From NCBI RefSeq assembly GCF_010723305.1, contig NZ_BLKW01000004.1:1550001-1614000 (forward strand): a stretch of DNA of 64,000 nt. The letters are read 5' to 3'. Of this stretch, positions 20,018-32,574 are shown one piece after another. The position numbers and the translations under genes were made by a program. Source of the stretch: Mycobacterium botniense (GTDB lineage Bacteria > Actinomycetota > Actinomycetes > Mycobacteriales > Mycobacteriaceae). Under the pieces are notes generated by a model. It saw nothing but the letters and a program-made list of their open reading frames with translations. It searched no databases and had not been told where the DNA came from. Within the stretch, counting starts at the first letter, position 1, and each line of letters begins with the position of its first letter.

Positions 20018-20104
20018 TCGTCGTCTCGCCCGGCTCCCGGCATGGGCGCCTGCGCGCCTGCCGACAATCGGCTCACCCGCACGCCGACGGCCCCGGCGCC
20101 GCGC

Positions 20105-21346
20105 CTACCGGCTGGTGCCATTCAGGAAGGCGACGATCGCATCAACGATACGACTGGCCATCAACGTCTTGGAGCCGTGCCGCAAGGCCGATTCGGTGCC
20201 ATCCGACGCCAGCAGCCACCCGTCGTTACTGTCGACCTCGAAGGCCCTGCCCTCACCGACGGCGTTGACCACCAAAAGATCGCACCCTTTCCGGCGCAGT
20301 TTGGCCCGCGCATGGTAGAGCACATCGCCCTCGGAGTCGCCGGTTTCGGCGGCGAACCCGACAATGGCCCGCATATTGGGCAACTGGCCCTCGGCCCGGG
20401 CCCGCACCACCGCGGCCAGCACGTCGTCATTGCGCACCAGTTCGATCGTCGGCGCCGCCTCGCCGCCCTTTTTGATCTTGGCGGTTGCCACCTGCGCGGG
20501 CCTAAAGTCGGCAACCGCTGCCGCCATGACCAACAGGTGCGCATCGGGCGCGTGTTTGGAGACCGCGTCCCGCATCTGCTGCGCGGAGCTGACGTGCACC
20601 ACCTCGACCCCCGCGGGATCGATCAATCCCGCGGTGTGCCCGGCGATCAGGGTCACCTCGGCGCCACGCTGGGCGGCGACCCGCGCGACGGCATAACCCT
20701 GTTTGCCTGAGCTGCGGTTGCCGATGAACCGCACCGGGTCGATCGGCTCCCGGGTGCCGCCGGCGGTCACCAGCAGCCTGTAGCCGGCCAGGTCATACGG
20801 CAACGCATCCGGCCGCTCCAGCAGCAGATACGCGAACGTGGTGATCTCCTCGGCCTCGGGAAGCCGCCCTGCGCCGCTGTCGGCGCCGGTGAGTCGCCCG
20901 GACGCGGGTTCCAGCACGACTGCGCCGCGGCGGCGCAGGGTGGCCACGTTGTCGACGGTGGCCGGATGTAACCACATCTCGGTGTGCATCGCCGGTGCGA
21001 ACAGCACCGGGCAGCGTGCGGTGAGCAGCGTCGCAGTGAGCAGGTCATCGGCCCGGCCCGCCGCGGCCCGGGCCAGCAGGTCGGCGGTGGCCGGCGCCAC
21101 GACCACCAGATCGGCCTCTTGACCGATCTGGACATGCGGCACCAGCGGCACATCGTCGAACACACTGGTGCGGACCGGTTCGCCCGACAGTGCCTCGAAG
21201 GTGGCGGCGCCGACGAAGCGTAAAGCGGATTCGGTAGGGACGACGCGAACCTGGTGACCGGCCTCGGCGAGCTGCCGCACCACCGTGCAGGCCTTATAGG
21301 CGGCAATGCCGCCGGAGACGCCGACAATGATCCGCTTGCTGTCCAT
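20105..21346 (-). CDS. coaBC: Bifunctional phosphopantothenoylcysteine decarboxylase/synthase
   Basis: CoaBC joins cysteine to 4'-phosphopantothenate and decarboxylates the product in coenzyme A synthesis. The N-terminal flavoprotein domain (about residues 1-185) has IIVGVSGGIAAYKA and PAMHTEMW, the FMN/substrate motif. The C-terminal CoaB domain has VTAGGTREPIDPVRFIGNRSSGKQG and the nucleotide region VMAAAVADFRPA with KIKK. ATG 21346 gives 413 residues. The nine residues upstream in the open frame lack similarity. Order mihF-gmk-rpoZ-coaBC-metK is the standard mycobacterial run. Confidence 0.95.
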   Translation of the reverse strand: MDSKRIIVGVSGGIAAYKACTVVRQLAEAGHQVRVVPTESALRFVGAATFEALSGEPVRTSVFDDVPLVPHVQIGQEADLVVVAPATADLLARAAAGRADDLLTATLLTARCPVLFAPAMHTEMWLHPATVDNVATLRRRGAVVLEPASGRLTGADSGAGRLPEAEEITTFAYLLLERPDALPYDLAGYRLLVTAGGTREPIDPVRFIGNRSSGKQGYAVARVAAQRGAEVTLIAGHTAGLIDPAGVEVVHVSSAQQMRDAVSKHAPDAHLLVMAAAVADFRPAQVATAKIKKGGEAAPTIELVRNDDVLAAVVRARAEGQLPNMRAIVGFAAETGDSEGDVLYHARAKLRRKGCDLLVVNAVGEGRAFEVDSNDGWLLASDGTESALRHGSKTLMASRIVDAIVAFLNGTSR

Positions 21347-21447
21347 TACACCGGCTCTTCGCCGTGATAACACCTGCCGCGCGGACCGCTTCCCCGGCTC
21401 ACGTCATGACGCTTTTGGCCTGCGCGGCACATCGCCAGTCCCGGATC

Positions 21448-21789
21448 TTATTCGCCTTCAGTGTGTTCCAGCAGATCGGCGTGAATCTCACGCAGGGCGA
21501 TGGACAGCGGCTTTTCCTGCAGACCGGGCTCCACCAGCGGGCCGACGTATTCCAGGATGCCCTCGCCGAGCTGGTTGTAGTAGTCGTTGATCTGGCGGGC
21601 CCGCTTCGCGGCGAAGATCACCAGCGCGTATTTACTCGAGACCCGCTCCAGCAGCTCGTCGATGGGCGGGTTGGTGAGCCCTACCGGGGTGTCGTAGGTG
21701 TCGTAGGGGGCGGCCGCACCCGACGAAGGACCGCGACGCTCTGCGCTGGGGACGGCGGCCAAGGGCGCCTCGGATGGCGAAGTACTCAC
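21448..21789 (-). CDS. rpoZ: RNA polymerase omega subunit
   Basis: The omega subunit stabilises beta' in RNA polymerase. The conserved segment is [49 protein letters not shown] through the C-terminus [15 protein letters not shown], identical in layout to M. tuberculosis RpoZ (110 residues). GTG 21789 gives 113 residues and sits 9 nt after AGGAG. The longer open frame to 21852 extends into gmk spacer and is not supported. Confidence 0.95.
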   Translation of the reverse strand: MSTSPSEAPLAAVPSAERRGPSSGAAAPYDTYDTPVGLTNPPIDELLERVSSKYALVIFAAKRARQINDYYNQLGEGILEYVGPLVEPGLQEKPLSIALREIHADLLEHTEGE

Positions 21790-21859
21790 GTGCACAATCT
21801 CCTGGCGAACGTGTGGCTCAGCACAGCGGGAAGCTCGATACTGAGTGGTCAAAGGTGGA

Positions 21860-22486
21860 TCACACCGGTCCTGGCGCGGTTCCCACCAGCAAGGATACCA
21901 ACTGGGCGCAGGCCGTCTCCAATCGGCTGTTCACCACGACCTCGTCGAAATCGTCCTGGGCTGCCAGTTCGGTGCGCGCAGTGGCAAGGCGCCGCCGAAT
22001 CACCTCGGGTGTCTCAGTGCCGCGGCCGATGAGCCTGGCCTCGAGATCCTCCCAGCTCGGCGGCGCTAAAAACACCGTGATCGCCTCTGGCATAGCCGCC
22101 TTGATCGCCCGGGCTCCGGCCAGGTCGACCTCGATGAGCACGGGCTGGCCCGACGCGGCGGCGTCGCGAACCGGCTGAGCCAGCGTGCCCGACCGGTGCA
22201 GCCCGCCGTGAATCTCGGCCCACTCCAGCAGGGCGCCCTGGTCGATTAATTGCTGGAACCGCTCTGGGGTCACGAAGTGGTAGTCGACCCCGTCGACCTC
22301 ACCGGGTCGTGGTGCTCGGGTGGTCACCGAGACACTGAAATACAGGTCCGGAACCCGCTCGCGGAGGCACCGCACCACTGTCGACTTACCAACCGCCGAG
22401 GGCCCGGACAGCACGACCACCCGGCCCCGGACTGCTGGCCGACGATGGTCACCGTGCCCACCGTCCGGTTTGCCCCCGGCGCTCAC
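21860..22486 (-). CDS. gmk: Guanylate kinase
   Basis: Gmk phosphorylates GMP to GDP. The P-loop is [18 protein letters not shown] at about residues 23-40, followed by the GMP site [20 protein letters not shown] and [15 protein letters not shown]. The lid region is [21 protein letters not shown] 22486 gives 208 residues, the length I recall for M. tuberculosis Gmk. The frame stays open through the 58-bp tandem repeat upstream to 22657, but that would add a repetitive tail unrelated to guanylate kinases. Confidence 0.95.
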   Translation of the reverse strand: MSAGGKPDGGHGDHRRPAVRGRVVVLSGPSAVGKSTVVRCLRERVPDLYFSVSVTTRAPRPGEVDGVDYHFVTPERFQQLIDQGALLEWAEIHGGLHRSGTLAQPVRDAAASGQPVLIEVDLAGARAIKAAMPEAITVFLAPPSWEDLEARLIGRGTETPEVIRRRLATARTELAAQDDFDEVVVNSRLETACAQLVSLLVGTAPGPV

Positions 22487-22507
22487 CGCGACTCCCGGGT
22501 CAACCCC

Positions 22508-22669
22508 CCGGCTCCTCCTCGCGCCGCTGCACGGCCCGCATCGTCGCTGGGCTGGTCCTGATCGCCCGGCTCCTCCTCGCGCCGCTGCACGGCCCGCATC
22601 GTCGCTGGGCTGGTCCTGATCGCCCGGCTCCTCCTCGCGCCGCTGCACGGCCCGCATCGTCGCTGGGCT
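22508..22669. repeat. 58-bp tandem minisatellite, about 2.8 copies (MIRU-VNTR-like)
   Basis: Units begin CCGGCTCCTCCTCGCGCCGC at 22508, 22566 and 22624, exactly 58 bp apart. They are identical by eye until the third ends at 22669, where it meets the mihF stop codon. Read on the minus strand each unit carries AGCGACGATGCGGGCC and GAGGAGGAGC, strings typical of mycobacterial interspersed repetitive units, and it fills the mihF-gmk spacer of one operon. The number of copies is likely variable between strains. Units touch with no spacers, so this is not a CRISPR array. Confidence 0.93.
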
Positions 22670-22986
22670 TAGGCGGAGCCGAACTTTTCCAGCAATGCCT
22701 TACGCTGACGATCCCCCAGACCACGCAGGCGCCGGGTGGGGGCGATTTCCAGCTCGTTCATGATCTCTTGCGCCTTGACCTTGCCGACCTTCGGCAGCGC
22801 CTCGAGCAGCGCAGAAACCTTCATCTTGCCCAATACTTCGTCGCTCTCGGCGTCCTTGAGCACTTGCCTCAAGCTGGTGCCGCCGCGCTTGAGCCGATCC
22901 TTGAGCTCGGCACGCGCTCGACGTGCGGCAGCAGCCTTCTCCAACGCGGCTGCGCGCTGCTCGTCAGTCAACTGGGGAAGGGCCAC
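22669..22986 (-). CDS. mihF: Mycobacterial integration host factor
   Basis: mIHF is a small nucleoid-associated protein that bends DNA and assists phage L5 integration. The 105-residue product starts [32 protein letters not shown]. It continues into the helix-two-turn-helix core [52 protein letters not shown]. The GTG at 22986 follows GGAGGAATT, a strong ribosome-binding site. It heads the mihF-gmk-rpoZ-coaBC run. TACGGT on the minus strand (23047-23052) is a possible -10. The stop codon touches the tandem minisatellite. Confidence 0.96.
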   Translation of the reverse strand: MALPQLTDEQRAAALEKAAAARRARAELKDRLKRGGTSLRQVLKDAESDEVLGKMKVSALLEALPKVGKVKAQEIMNELEIAPTRRLRGLGDRQRKALLEKFGSA

Positions 22987-23541
22987 AATTCCTCCGTCTC
23001 ATCGATCTTGATTTGTCTCAGCCGGGTACTCCGGCCAGCGGAGACGACCGTACCCACGCTGTCTGACGAAATCTAACCCGCCCCCCTGCTGGAAGCCACA
23101 AAGGCGCAGCGTATGAGACCCCGGGCGACGTGCTCCGCGTCGTCTGCAGTGCGGGCGCCCGCCGTCGCATCGGTGCCCGCGTACTCGTCCCCCCTCCGTG
23201 GATCCCGGCTCCTAGCAGCGGTTTTCGCCTGCCCTTCGGCCGGTCACGGGGCGTCCCCGGCAGCTGACAGCACCCCCGCCCTAACCCGAAACCACCCGAT
23301 TATGCCCGTGACGGCGTGTCGGGCGTGTCGCCGCGCGTCGGCGCGGCACTCGATGCCAACCTGAAGCGATCACATGTTCGAAACTACGCCGTGTAGTAGC
23401 TCATGTGCTGAGGCGCGGGCACAGCGGTGCCGGGCGGTTCCGGACACCCTATCCGCAGCGCCGGCCGCACACACGGCATCGTGCGCACCCCTCGACCGCA
23501 TTATCGGAGTTCTGCGGCGCACAGCGGTTTACGATGGCTGC
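22987..23541. other. Intergenic region between mihF and the HTH-TOBE gene
   Basis: This 555-bp stretch separates divergent genes. It should hold the mihF promoter close to its left end. I see no convincing gene: the open frames there (such as 23113-23364) show arginine/alanine/serine-rich shadow composition. In M. tuberculosis the PE15/PPE20 pair lies next to mihF, and no trace of PE or PPE sequence is visible here. Confidence 0.5.
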
Positions 23542-23550
23542 GTGGCGACT

Positions 23551-23964
23551 ATGCGGATCCGGGAGGCCGCCGAACTGTTGGGGGTCAGCGACGACACCGT
23601 CCGGCGGTGGATCGACCACGGTCTTTTGCCGGCCAGCCAGGACGAGTCCGGCCGGAAGGTGATCGCCGGTGATGTGCTGGCCGAGTTCTCCCGCACCAAA
23701 GCACCTGCGCGGCCGCCGAATCCGCTCGGTGTGGGCAGTTCGGCACGCAACCGGTTCGTCGGTTTGGTGACCAAGGTGCTCATCGACAAGGTGATGGCTC
23801 AGGTCGAGCTGCAGTGCGGGCCGTTCACCGTCGTGTCGTTGATGAGCGCCGAAGCTGCCCGCGAGCTGAAACTGGAGCCCGGCAGCGTGGCCGTGGCCGT
23901 CGTCAAGGCCACCACCGTTATCGTCGAGACCCCGGGGACCGGTGAAACCCTGGCGTCGGCATGA
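23551..23964 (+). CDS. MerR/excisionase-type HTH protein fused to a TOBE (Mop) domain
   Basis: The N-terminal 50 residues, MRIREAAELLGVSDDTVRRWIDHGLLP onward, form a helix-turn-helix of the AlpA/MerR type. The C-terminal 70 residues (SARNRFVGLVTKVLIDKVMAQVELQCGPFTVVSLMSAEAARELKLEPGSVAVAVVKATTVIVET) match the TOBE/Mop fold that binds molybdate in ModE and ModC. It is therefore probably a molybdate-responsive regulator or molybdate-binding protein. No mod transporter genes are adjacent. ATG 23551 was chosen, and GTG 23542 (three residues earlier) is equally possible. It converges on pyrF with a 70-bp gap. Confidence 0.8.
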   Translation: MRIREAAELLGVSDDTVRRWIDHGLLPASQDESGRKVIAGDVLAEFSRTKAPARPPNPLGVGSSARNRFVGLVTKVLIDKVMAQVELQCGPFTVVSLMSAEAARELKLEPGSVAVAVVKATTVIVETPGTGETLASA

Positions 23965-24034
23965 GGGTGGTCGGCGCCCCGTCGCTGGCCGATGGGCAGG
24001 CGAGATGTCCGCAGCCGCGCACCTGCGTGGCCCC

Positions 24035-24883
24035 CTAAACCTCGGCCAGGTAGGCGACGGCGTCGCGGATCCGTTCCCCCGCGGTCCGCAGCGCCGTCAC
24101 GTCCGGGCCGGCCCGCAGCACCGCGCGCGACACCGCGGGTAACAGCTGTCCCGGCGCCGCCCCGCCCAGCCCGCCCAGCTCATCGGCCCGGCCGCCCTGA
24201 GCCCCGACACCGGGCACCAGCACCGGCCCGGCGAGTGCGCTGACATCGGGCACCTCGCCGGGACCATGGGCCGCCGTCGCCCCGATAACCACGCCCACCG
24301 GTCCGAGCCCGGCCCGGGCGCTGCGTTGGGCCTCCCGGTTGAACGCCGCCGCCGCGTCGACGATCGCCTGGGCCACGCTGCAGCCGCCGGCGTCGGCGCC
24401 CTGCACGCTCACAGCCTCCGGGTTGGACGTCGCGGCCAGCACGAAAACCCCCCGCCCACGGGCCGCAGCGGCCACCAGCAGCGGGCGTAACGAGCCGAAT
24501 CCCAGGTACGGCGACGCGGTTACGGCATCGGCCGCCAGCGGCGAATCCCCGACCCAGGCAGTGGCATACGCCGCCATCGTCGTGTCGATGTCGCCCCGCT
24601 TGGCATCGGCCAGCACCAGCACACCGGCCTCGCGCAGGGCAGCGATCGTGCGTTCCAGCACCGCATATCCCGCGGCGCCGTAGGCTTCGAAGAACGCCAC
24701 CTGCGGTTTGACGACGGCAAAACCGGCGTACGCCCGAACACAGGTGTCGCAGAACGCGGCCAGGCCGTCGGGGCTGACCGGGAGACCCCATGCCGTCAGC
24801 AACTCCGGATGCGGGTCAATGCCCAGGCATAGTGGGCCGCGACGAGACATGGCCTCACGCAGCCGAACACCGAACCCCGGCAT
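24035..24883 (-). CDS. pyrF: Orotidine 5'-phosphate decarboxylase (type 2)
   Basis: PyrF converts OMP to UMP, the last de novo step. The 282-residue product has the active-site motif [18 protein letters not shown] (Asp-Lys-Asp triad) at about residues 90-107. Substrate-binding GIDPHPELL is near the start, with [12 protein letters not shown] and [11 protein letters not shown] later, as in the mycobacterial type 2 enzymes. The start lies 2 bp from the carB stop, making it the last gene of pyrR-pyrB-pyrC-carA-carB-pyrF. Confidence 0.95.
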   Translation of the reverse strand: MPGFGVRLREAMSRRGPLCLGIDPHPELLTAWGLPVSPDGLAAFCDTCVRAYAGFAVVKPQVAFFEAYGAAGYAVLERTIAALREAGVLVLADAKRGDIDTTMAAYATAWVGDSPLAADAVTASPYLGFGSLRPLLVAAAARGRGVFVLAATSNPEAVSVQGADAGGCSVAQAIVDAAAAFNREAQRSARAGLGPVGVVIGATAAHGPGEVPDVSALAGPVLVPGVGAQGGRADELGGLGGAAPGQLLPAVSRAVLRAGPDVTALRTAGERIRDAVAYLAEV

Positions 24884-24885
24884 CG

Positions 24886-28233
<3,348 letters not shown>

Positions 28234-28250
28234 CAGGGGCCGCCTTTCTC

Positions 28251-28314
28251 GTCGCGAGCGGGCATGGATGTACACCGTTTGCGGCGTGTCGACGTGCAAA
28301 CACGCACGCTCGCG
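28251..28314. repeat. 64-bp dispersed palindromic repeat, copy 2
   Basis: This is the same-length relative of 2938-3001. The shared ends are GTCGCGAGCG and CACGCACGCTCGCG and the shared centre is GCGGCGTGTC. GCGAGCG and CGCTCGC pair at the ends. It lies inside the pyr operon, between the carA stop and carB start, so it is transcribed and could form a hairpin in the mRNA that tunes carB expression. Confidence 0.75.
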
Positions 28315-28318
28315 GCTA

Positions 28319-29470
28319 TTACCATGCCCGCTGCCCTGCCATCAGATCGGCGAACTGGTCGAACAGATACTCCGCGTCGTGCGGGCCGGCCGCGGCCTCA
28401 GGGTGATACTGCACCGAAAACGCCCGGCCGTCGACCAGTTTGACCCCTTCCACAACGCCATCGTTAGCGCAGGTATGACTGATAACGGCCGGGCCGAACG
28501 GGGTGTCGAACCGCTGGCGCGCCTCGCCTTCGAGGGCGAAACCGTGGTTCTGCGCGGTAACGGCGACCCGTCCGGTGGCATGGTCGATGACCGGGATGTT
28601 GATGCCGCGATGGCCGAAAACCATTTTGTAGGTTGCCAAGCCCAGCGCCCGGCCGAGAATCTGATTGCCGAAACAAATGCCGAAAAAAGGGATTCCGGCG
28701 TTCAACACGTCTCGGGTCACCGCGACCGCGTGGTCGGCGGTGGCCGGGTCACCCGGGCCGTTGGACAGGAAAACCCCGTGCGGGCGGATCTCGGCGATCT
28801 GCTCGAACGTGGCTGACGCGGGCAGCACGTAGGTGCGGATTCCCCGGCGGGCGAAGTTGCGGGGGGTGTTGGTCTTGATGCCCAAGTCCAGTGCCGCCAC
28901 CGTCCACCGTTGCGGCCCTTGCGGTTCCACAACATACAGTGCGTCGGTGCTGACCTGGCCGGCCAGGTCAGCACCGAGCATCGGCGGCTGGGCCCGCACC
29001 CGCGCCACCAGCTCTGCCGGCTGGGCGAGCGCGGCGCCGGAGAAGATCCCCGCCTTCATCGATCCCCGGCTGCGCAGATGGCGTACCACGGCGCGGGTAT
29101 CGATACCGGCAACTCCGACGATGCCCTGGCGGAGCAGCTCGTCTTCCAGCGTGCCGGTGGCCCGCCAGTTCGAGACGCGCGGCGAGGGATCCCGCACCGC
29201 GTACCCGGCCACCCAGATTTTGTCGCCGCGGCTTTCGGAGTCCTCGGTGTTCCAGCCGGTGTTGCCGATCTGCGGGGCGGTGGCCACCACGATCTGGCGG
29301 TGATAGCTGGGATCGGTCAGTGTCTCCTGGTAACCGGACATCGCGGTGGAGAACACCGCTTCCCCGAGTGTCTGGCCGATCGCGCCGAACGGCTTCCCGG
29401 TGAAGATGCGCCCATCCTCGAGCACCAGCACTGCTTTGTCCACCGCACCGCCCACGGTTGCCGGATTCAC
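28319..29470 (-). CDS. carA: Carbamoyl-phosphate synthase small (glutaminase) subunit
   Basis: CarA hydrolyses glutamine and passes ammonia to CarB. The 383-residue product has the N-terminal CPSase domain ([29 protein letters not shown]) and a class I glutamine amidotransferase domain. The nucleophile Cys is in [12 protein letters not shown] and the His-Glu pair in [17 protein letters not shown] 29470 overlaps the pyrC stop (GTGA). An in-frame GTG ten codons later ([11 protein letters not shown]) is an alternative closer to the family N-terminus. In M. tuberculosis a membrane-protein gene (Rv1382) stands between pyrC and carA, and it is absent here. Confidence 0.96.
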   Translation of the reverse strand: MNPATVGGAVDKAVLVLEDGRIFTGKPFGAIGQTLGEAVFSTAMSGYQETLTDPSYHRQIVVATAPQIGNTGWNTEDSESRGDKIWVAGYAVRDPSPRVSNWRATGTLEDELLRQGIVGVAGIDTRAVVRHLRSRGSMKAGIFSGAALAQPAELVARVRAQPPMLGADLAGQVSTDALYVVEPQGPQRWTVAALDLGIKTNTPRNFARRGIRTYVLPASATFEQIAEIRPHGVFLSNGPGDPATADHAVAVTRDVLNAGIPFFGICFGNQILGRALGLATYKMVFGHRGINIPVIDHATGRVAVTAQNHGFALEGEARQRFDTPFGPAVISHTCANDGVVEGVKLVDGRAFSVQYHPEAAAGPHDAEYLFDQFADLMAGQRAW

Positions 29471-30771
29471 GCCGGGCTCTTTCCGTCACGGGCGGTGATC
29501 TTGCCGCGCAGCAGTGTCGCAGTCACCGTGGCGGGCAAGGTCATCGACTCATACGGGGTGTTGGCCGAGCGGCTGGCGAGTTCGGTGCCGACGACGGTCC
29601 AGCTCGCCTCGGGATCCACCACGGTGAGGTTGGCCGGCTCCCCCACCTCCAGGGGACGACCGTGGTCGGGCAGCCCGGCGATACGCGCCGGCTGCTCGCT
29701 CATCACCCGCGCGACGTCGCGCCAGCTCAGCAGGCCCGGCTGCACCATGGTGGCCACCACCACCGACAGGGCGGTCTGTAGCCCGAGCATGCCCGGACGG
29801 GCGCAAGCGAATTCGACGCACTTCTCGTGTTCGGCATGGGGGGCGTGATCGGTGGCCACACAGTCGAGCACTCCTTCGGCCAGCGCCGCACGCAACGCGG
29901 CCACGTCGGCGGCCTGCCGCAACGGCGGGTTGACCCGGTACACCCCGTCATAGGTGGCCAGCGTGCTGTCGTCGAGCATCAGGTGATGCGGGGTCACCTC
30001 GGCGGTGATTGAAATTCCTTGTGCCTTAGCCCATCTGAGGATCTCGACGGTTCCCGCGGTGGACGCGTGGCAGATGTGCACCCGGGCTCCCGTGTCGCGG
30101 GCCAGCAGGGCGTCGCGGGCGACGATCGACTCCTCGGCGGCGCGCGGCCAGCCCGACAGCCCGAGCCGCGCGGCGGTGGGCCCCTCATGGGCGACGGCGC
30201 CGACGGTCAGCCTCGGCTCCTCGGCGTGCTGGGCGATCAGCACCCCCAGCCCGGTGGCGTATTCCAGGGCGCGGCGCATCACCAGCGGGTCGGCCACGCA
30301 GTTGCCGTCGTCGGAGAACATCCGCACTTGTGCCGCCCCGGCGACCATCATGCCCATCTCGGTGAGCTCTGCTCCGGCCAGTCCCATGGTCACCGCGCCG
30401 ACCGGGTGCACGTCGACCAGCCCGACCTGCTGGCCGCGGTGCCAGACGTGGTCGGTCACCACCGGGCTGTCAGCGACCGGCGTGGTGTTGGGCATCGCGA
30501 AAACCGCCGTGTAGCCGCCGAGAGCCGCTGCCGCCGAACCTGATTCGATGTCCTCGGCGTATTCGCGGCCGGGCTCACGCAGGTGCGTGTGCAGGTCGAC
30601 CAGCCCCGGCAGCAGCACCTGATCGGTGGCGTCGATCACCACTGCGGCTTTGTCGAGCCCGCCAGACTCGGCAAGCCCCGCACCGATCTCGGCGATCTGC
30701 CCGTCATCGACCAGCACGTCGACGCGCTTCCCCTCGCCGTACCGGCGGACGCCCCGAATCAGCACACTCAC
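29467..30771 (-). CDS. pyrC: Dihydroorotase (class I)
   Basis: PyrC cyclises carbamoyl aspartate to dihydroorotate. The 434-residue amidohydrolase has the zinc-ligand motif [10 protein letters not shown] at about residues 58-67, and [10 protein letters not shown] follows. HxxH-type ligands are in HICHAST and the catalytic Asp in [14 protein letters not shown]. The GTG start overlaps the pyrB stop by 4 bp and the stop overlaps the carA start by 4 bp, so all three are coupled. Confidence 0.96.
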   Translation of the reverse strand: MSVLIRGVRRYGEGKRVDVLVDDGQIAEIGAGLAESGGLDKAAVVIDATDQVLLPGLVDLHTHLREPGREYAEDIESGSAAAALGGYTAVFAMPNTTPVADSPVVTDHVWHRGQQVGLVDVHPVGAVTMGLAGAELTEMGMMVAGAAQVRMFSDDGNCVADPLVMRRALEYATGLGVLIAQHAEEPRLTVGAVAHEGPTAARLGLSGWPRAAEESIVARDALLARDTGARVHICHASTAGTVEILRWAKAQGISITAEVTPHHLMLDDSTLATYDGVYRVNPPLRQAADVAALRAALAEGVLDCVATDHAPHAEHEKCVEFACARPGMLGLQTALSVVVATMVQPGLLSWRDVARVMSEQPARIAGLPDHGRPLEVGEPANLTVVDPEASWTVVGTELASRSANTPYESMTLPATVTATLLRGKITARDGKSPA

Positions 30772-31727
30772 GCCGCACCCTCGTTTCCGGCCGACTCGGC
30801 GCCGACCAAGACATGAAACAGCACCGCCATGCGCACATGTACTCCATTCGAAACTTGTTGCAGCACAGCAGATTGTGATGAGTCCGCTACCGGCGACGCG
30901 ATCTCCATCCCGCGCAGCATCGGCCCCGGATGCAGCACCACCGCGTGGCCGGGCAGCATCGCCTGGCGGCGCTCGGTTAACCCGTAGCGCACCGAGTACT
31001 CCCGCACCGACGGGAAGAATCCGCCGTGCATCCGCTCGGCCTGCACCCGCAGCATCAACACCGCGTCGGCGGCGGGCAGTTCGGCGTCCAGGTCGTAGGA
31101 GATGCTGACCGGCCAGTCGGCCGCCCCCACCGGCAGCAGCGTGGGCGGGGCGACCAGCACGACTTCGGCGCCCAGCGTGTGCAGCAACATGACGTTCGAG
31201 CGGGCGACCCGGCTGTGCAGGATGTCGCCGACGATGACCACCCGCCGCCCGTCGATGCCGCCCAGGCGTTGCCGGATGGTCAGCGCGTCCAGCAGCGCTT
31301 GGGTGGGGTGCTCGTGGGTGCCGTCACCGGCGTTGATCACCGACGGGCCGCCGTTGTCGGTGACGGTCCATTCGGCGAGCAGCTGCGCCGCGCCGGAAGC
31401 CGGATGCCGGATCACCAGCGCGTCAGCACCGGCGGCGCGCAGCGTCAGCGCGGTGTCGCGCAACGATTCGCCTTTGCCCACCGAGGATCCGACCGCGCTG
31501 ACGTTGATCACGTCGGCGCTCATCCACTTGCCGGCCACCTCGAACGACACCCGGGTGCGGGTGGAGTTCTCGTAGAACATGGTGACGACGGTGCGCCCGC
31601 GCAAGGTCGGCAACTTGCGGACCTCGCGGCCCACCAGCGCCTGGGCGAACCGGTCGGCGTCATCGAGGATGGCGGTGGCGCCGTCACGGCTCAAGTCGCC
31701 CGCCGCCAGCAGGTGCCGGGGGGTCAT
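30768..31727 (-). CDS. pyrB: Aspartate carbamoyltransferase catalytic chain
   Basis: PyrB condenses carbamoyl phosphate with aspartate. The 319-residue product has the carbamoyl-phosphate loop [14 protein letters not shown] at about residues 50-63, [12 protein letters not shown] at about 141-152 and the aspartate-binding segment [13 protein letters not shown] near residue 271. It overlaps pyrR upstream and pyrC downstream by 4 bp each. Confidence 0.97.
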   Translation of the reverse strand: MTPRHLLAAGDLSRDGATAILDDADRFAQALVGREVRKLPTLRGRTVVTMFYENSTRTRVSFEVAGKWMSADVINVSAVGSSVGKGESLRDTALTLRAAGADALVIRHPASGAAQLLAEWTVTDNGGPSVINAGDGTHEHPTQALLDALTIRQRLGGIDGRRVVIVGDILHSRVARSNVMLLHTLGAEVVLVAPPTLLPVGAADWPVSISYDLDAELPAADAVLMLRVQAERMHGGFFPSVREYSVRYGLTERRQAMLPGHAVVLHPGPMLRGMEIASPVADSSQSAVLQQVSNGVHVRMAVLFHVLVGAESAGNEGAA

Positions 31728-32287
31728 CGCGAAATCACCACCCCGTCACGCCCGTCGTGCTCGGCCAGCAGCACATGCACGCTCTCGCGGCGCGAAGTGG
31801 GCACATTCTTGCCCACATAGTCGGCGCGCACCGGCAGTTCGCGGTGGCCGCGGTCGACCAGCACTGCCAGTTGCACGGCCCGGGGCCGCCCCACGTCGCG
31901 CAGCGCGTCCAGCGCCGAGCGCACCGAGCGCCCGGAGTAGAGCACGTCGTCGACGAGGATCACCAGCGCATCGTCGATACCCTCGGCCGGGATCGAGGTA
32001 ATCTCCAGCGGCCGGGCGGGCTGGCGCATCAGATCGTCACGGTAGAGGGTGATGTCGAGGGCGCCGTGGGTGACCGGCACCCCGGAGAATTCCCTGATTT
32101 TGGCGGCCAGCCGGGTCGCCAGGGTGACCCCGCGGGTGGGGATACCCAGCAGCACCACCCTCGGCGCGTCGGGACCATCCAGCGCGGTCTTTTCGATGAT
32201 CTGGTGCGCGATACGGGCAATCACACGGCCGACATCGGCCGCAGACATCAACTCTCGGCCGGTGGCGGCATTACCCGCGGCACCCAT
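31724..32287 (-). CDS. pyrR: PyrR, pyrimidine operon regulator/uracil phosphoribosyltransferase
   Basis: PyrR senses UMP/UTP and binds a stem-loop in pyr mRNA. It also has weak uracil phosphoribosyltransferase activity. The 187-residue product has the PRPP-binding loop [23 protein letters not shown] and the flexible region [13 protein letters not shown] 32287 follows GAAGGAG (32294-32300). Immediately upstream the mRNA carries the PyrR-recognition motif, so the gene is autoregulated. It is the first gene of the pyrimidine operon. Confidence 0.96.
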   Translation of the reverse strand: MGAAGNAATGRELMSAADVGRVIARIAHQIIEKTALDGPDAPRVVLLGIPTRGVTLATRLAAKIREFSGVPVTHGALDITLYRDDLMRQPARPLEITSIPAEGIDDALVILVDDVLYSGRSVRSALDALRDVGRPRAVQLAVLVDRGHRELPVRADYVGKNVPTSRRESVHVLLAEHDGRDGVVISR

Positions 32288-32350
32288 GGTGGACTCCTTC
32301 TCCGCCTCACCGGACGGATCGTTAAAGGATGTCGACTGCTGCGCAGCCTA
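32288..32350 (-). promoter_or_regulatory. pyr leader with PyrR-binding RNA motif over the Shine-Dalgarno region
   Basis: On the minus strand, 32302-32317 reads CCGTCCGGTGAGGCGG, fitting the PyrR loop consensus UCCNGNGAGGY with flanking bases that can pair. It ends just before GAAGGAG, the pyrR ribosome-binding site. Work on M. smegmatis established PyrR-dependent translational repression from such a leader, and the arrangement here fits that model rather than attenuation. TAGGCT at 32345-32350 is a possible -10, giving a leader of about 50 nt. Confidence 0.7.
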
Positions 32351-32574
32351 GCACTGGTTGCCCGCCGCGAGGATGCGGGACGCACCGCAGCCCGCACCGC
32401 CCGGCATCGGCGTCGGCGAGGCGCAGACCGGGGCTGGACATCTCCCCGACCACGCTGAGCACTGCCCGGCGTCGCGCCCGGGACGCCGGGGTGCACGCCA
32501 CGTTCGCGACGGCAGCGACATCGAGATGGCGTTCTGGCTCGTTCGCGCCCGGCGGCGCACACTAACCTGATCCG

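Noticed and set aside
22487..22657. Extended N-terminus of gmk through the tandem repeat
   Set aside because: It would add repetitive Asp/Gly/Arg-rich sequence unlike any guanylate kinase. GTG 22486 gives the usual 208 residues.
22508..22669. Triplicated sequence considered as a CRISPR array
   Set aside because: Units touch without unique spacers, are 58 bp long, and no cas genes are near.
28234..28299. Extended N-terminus of carB
   Set aside because: The extra residues are translated from the palindromic repeat. ATG 28233 gives the normal 1115-residue protein.
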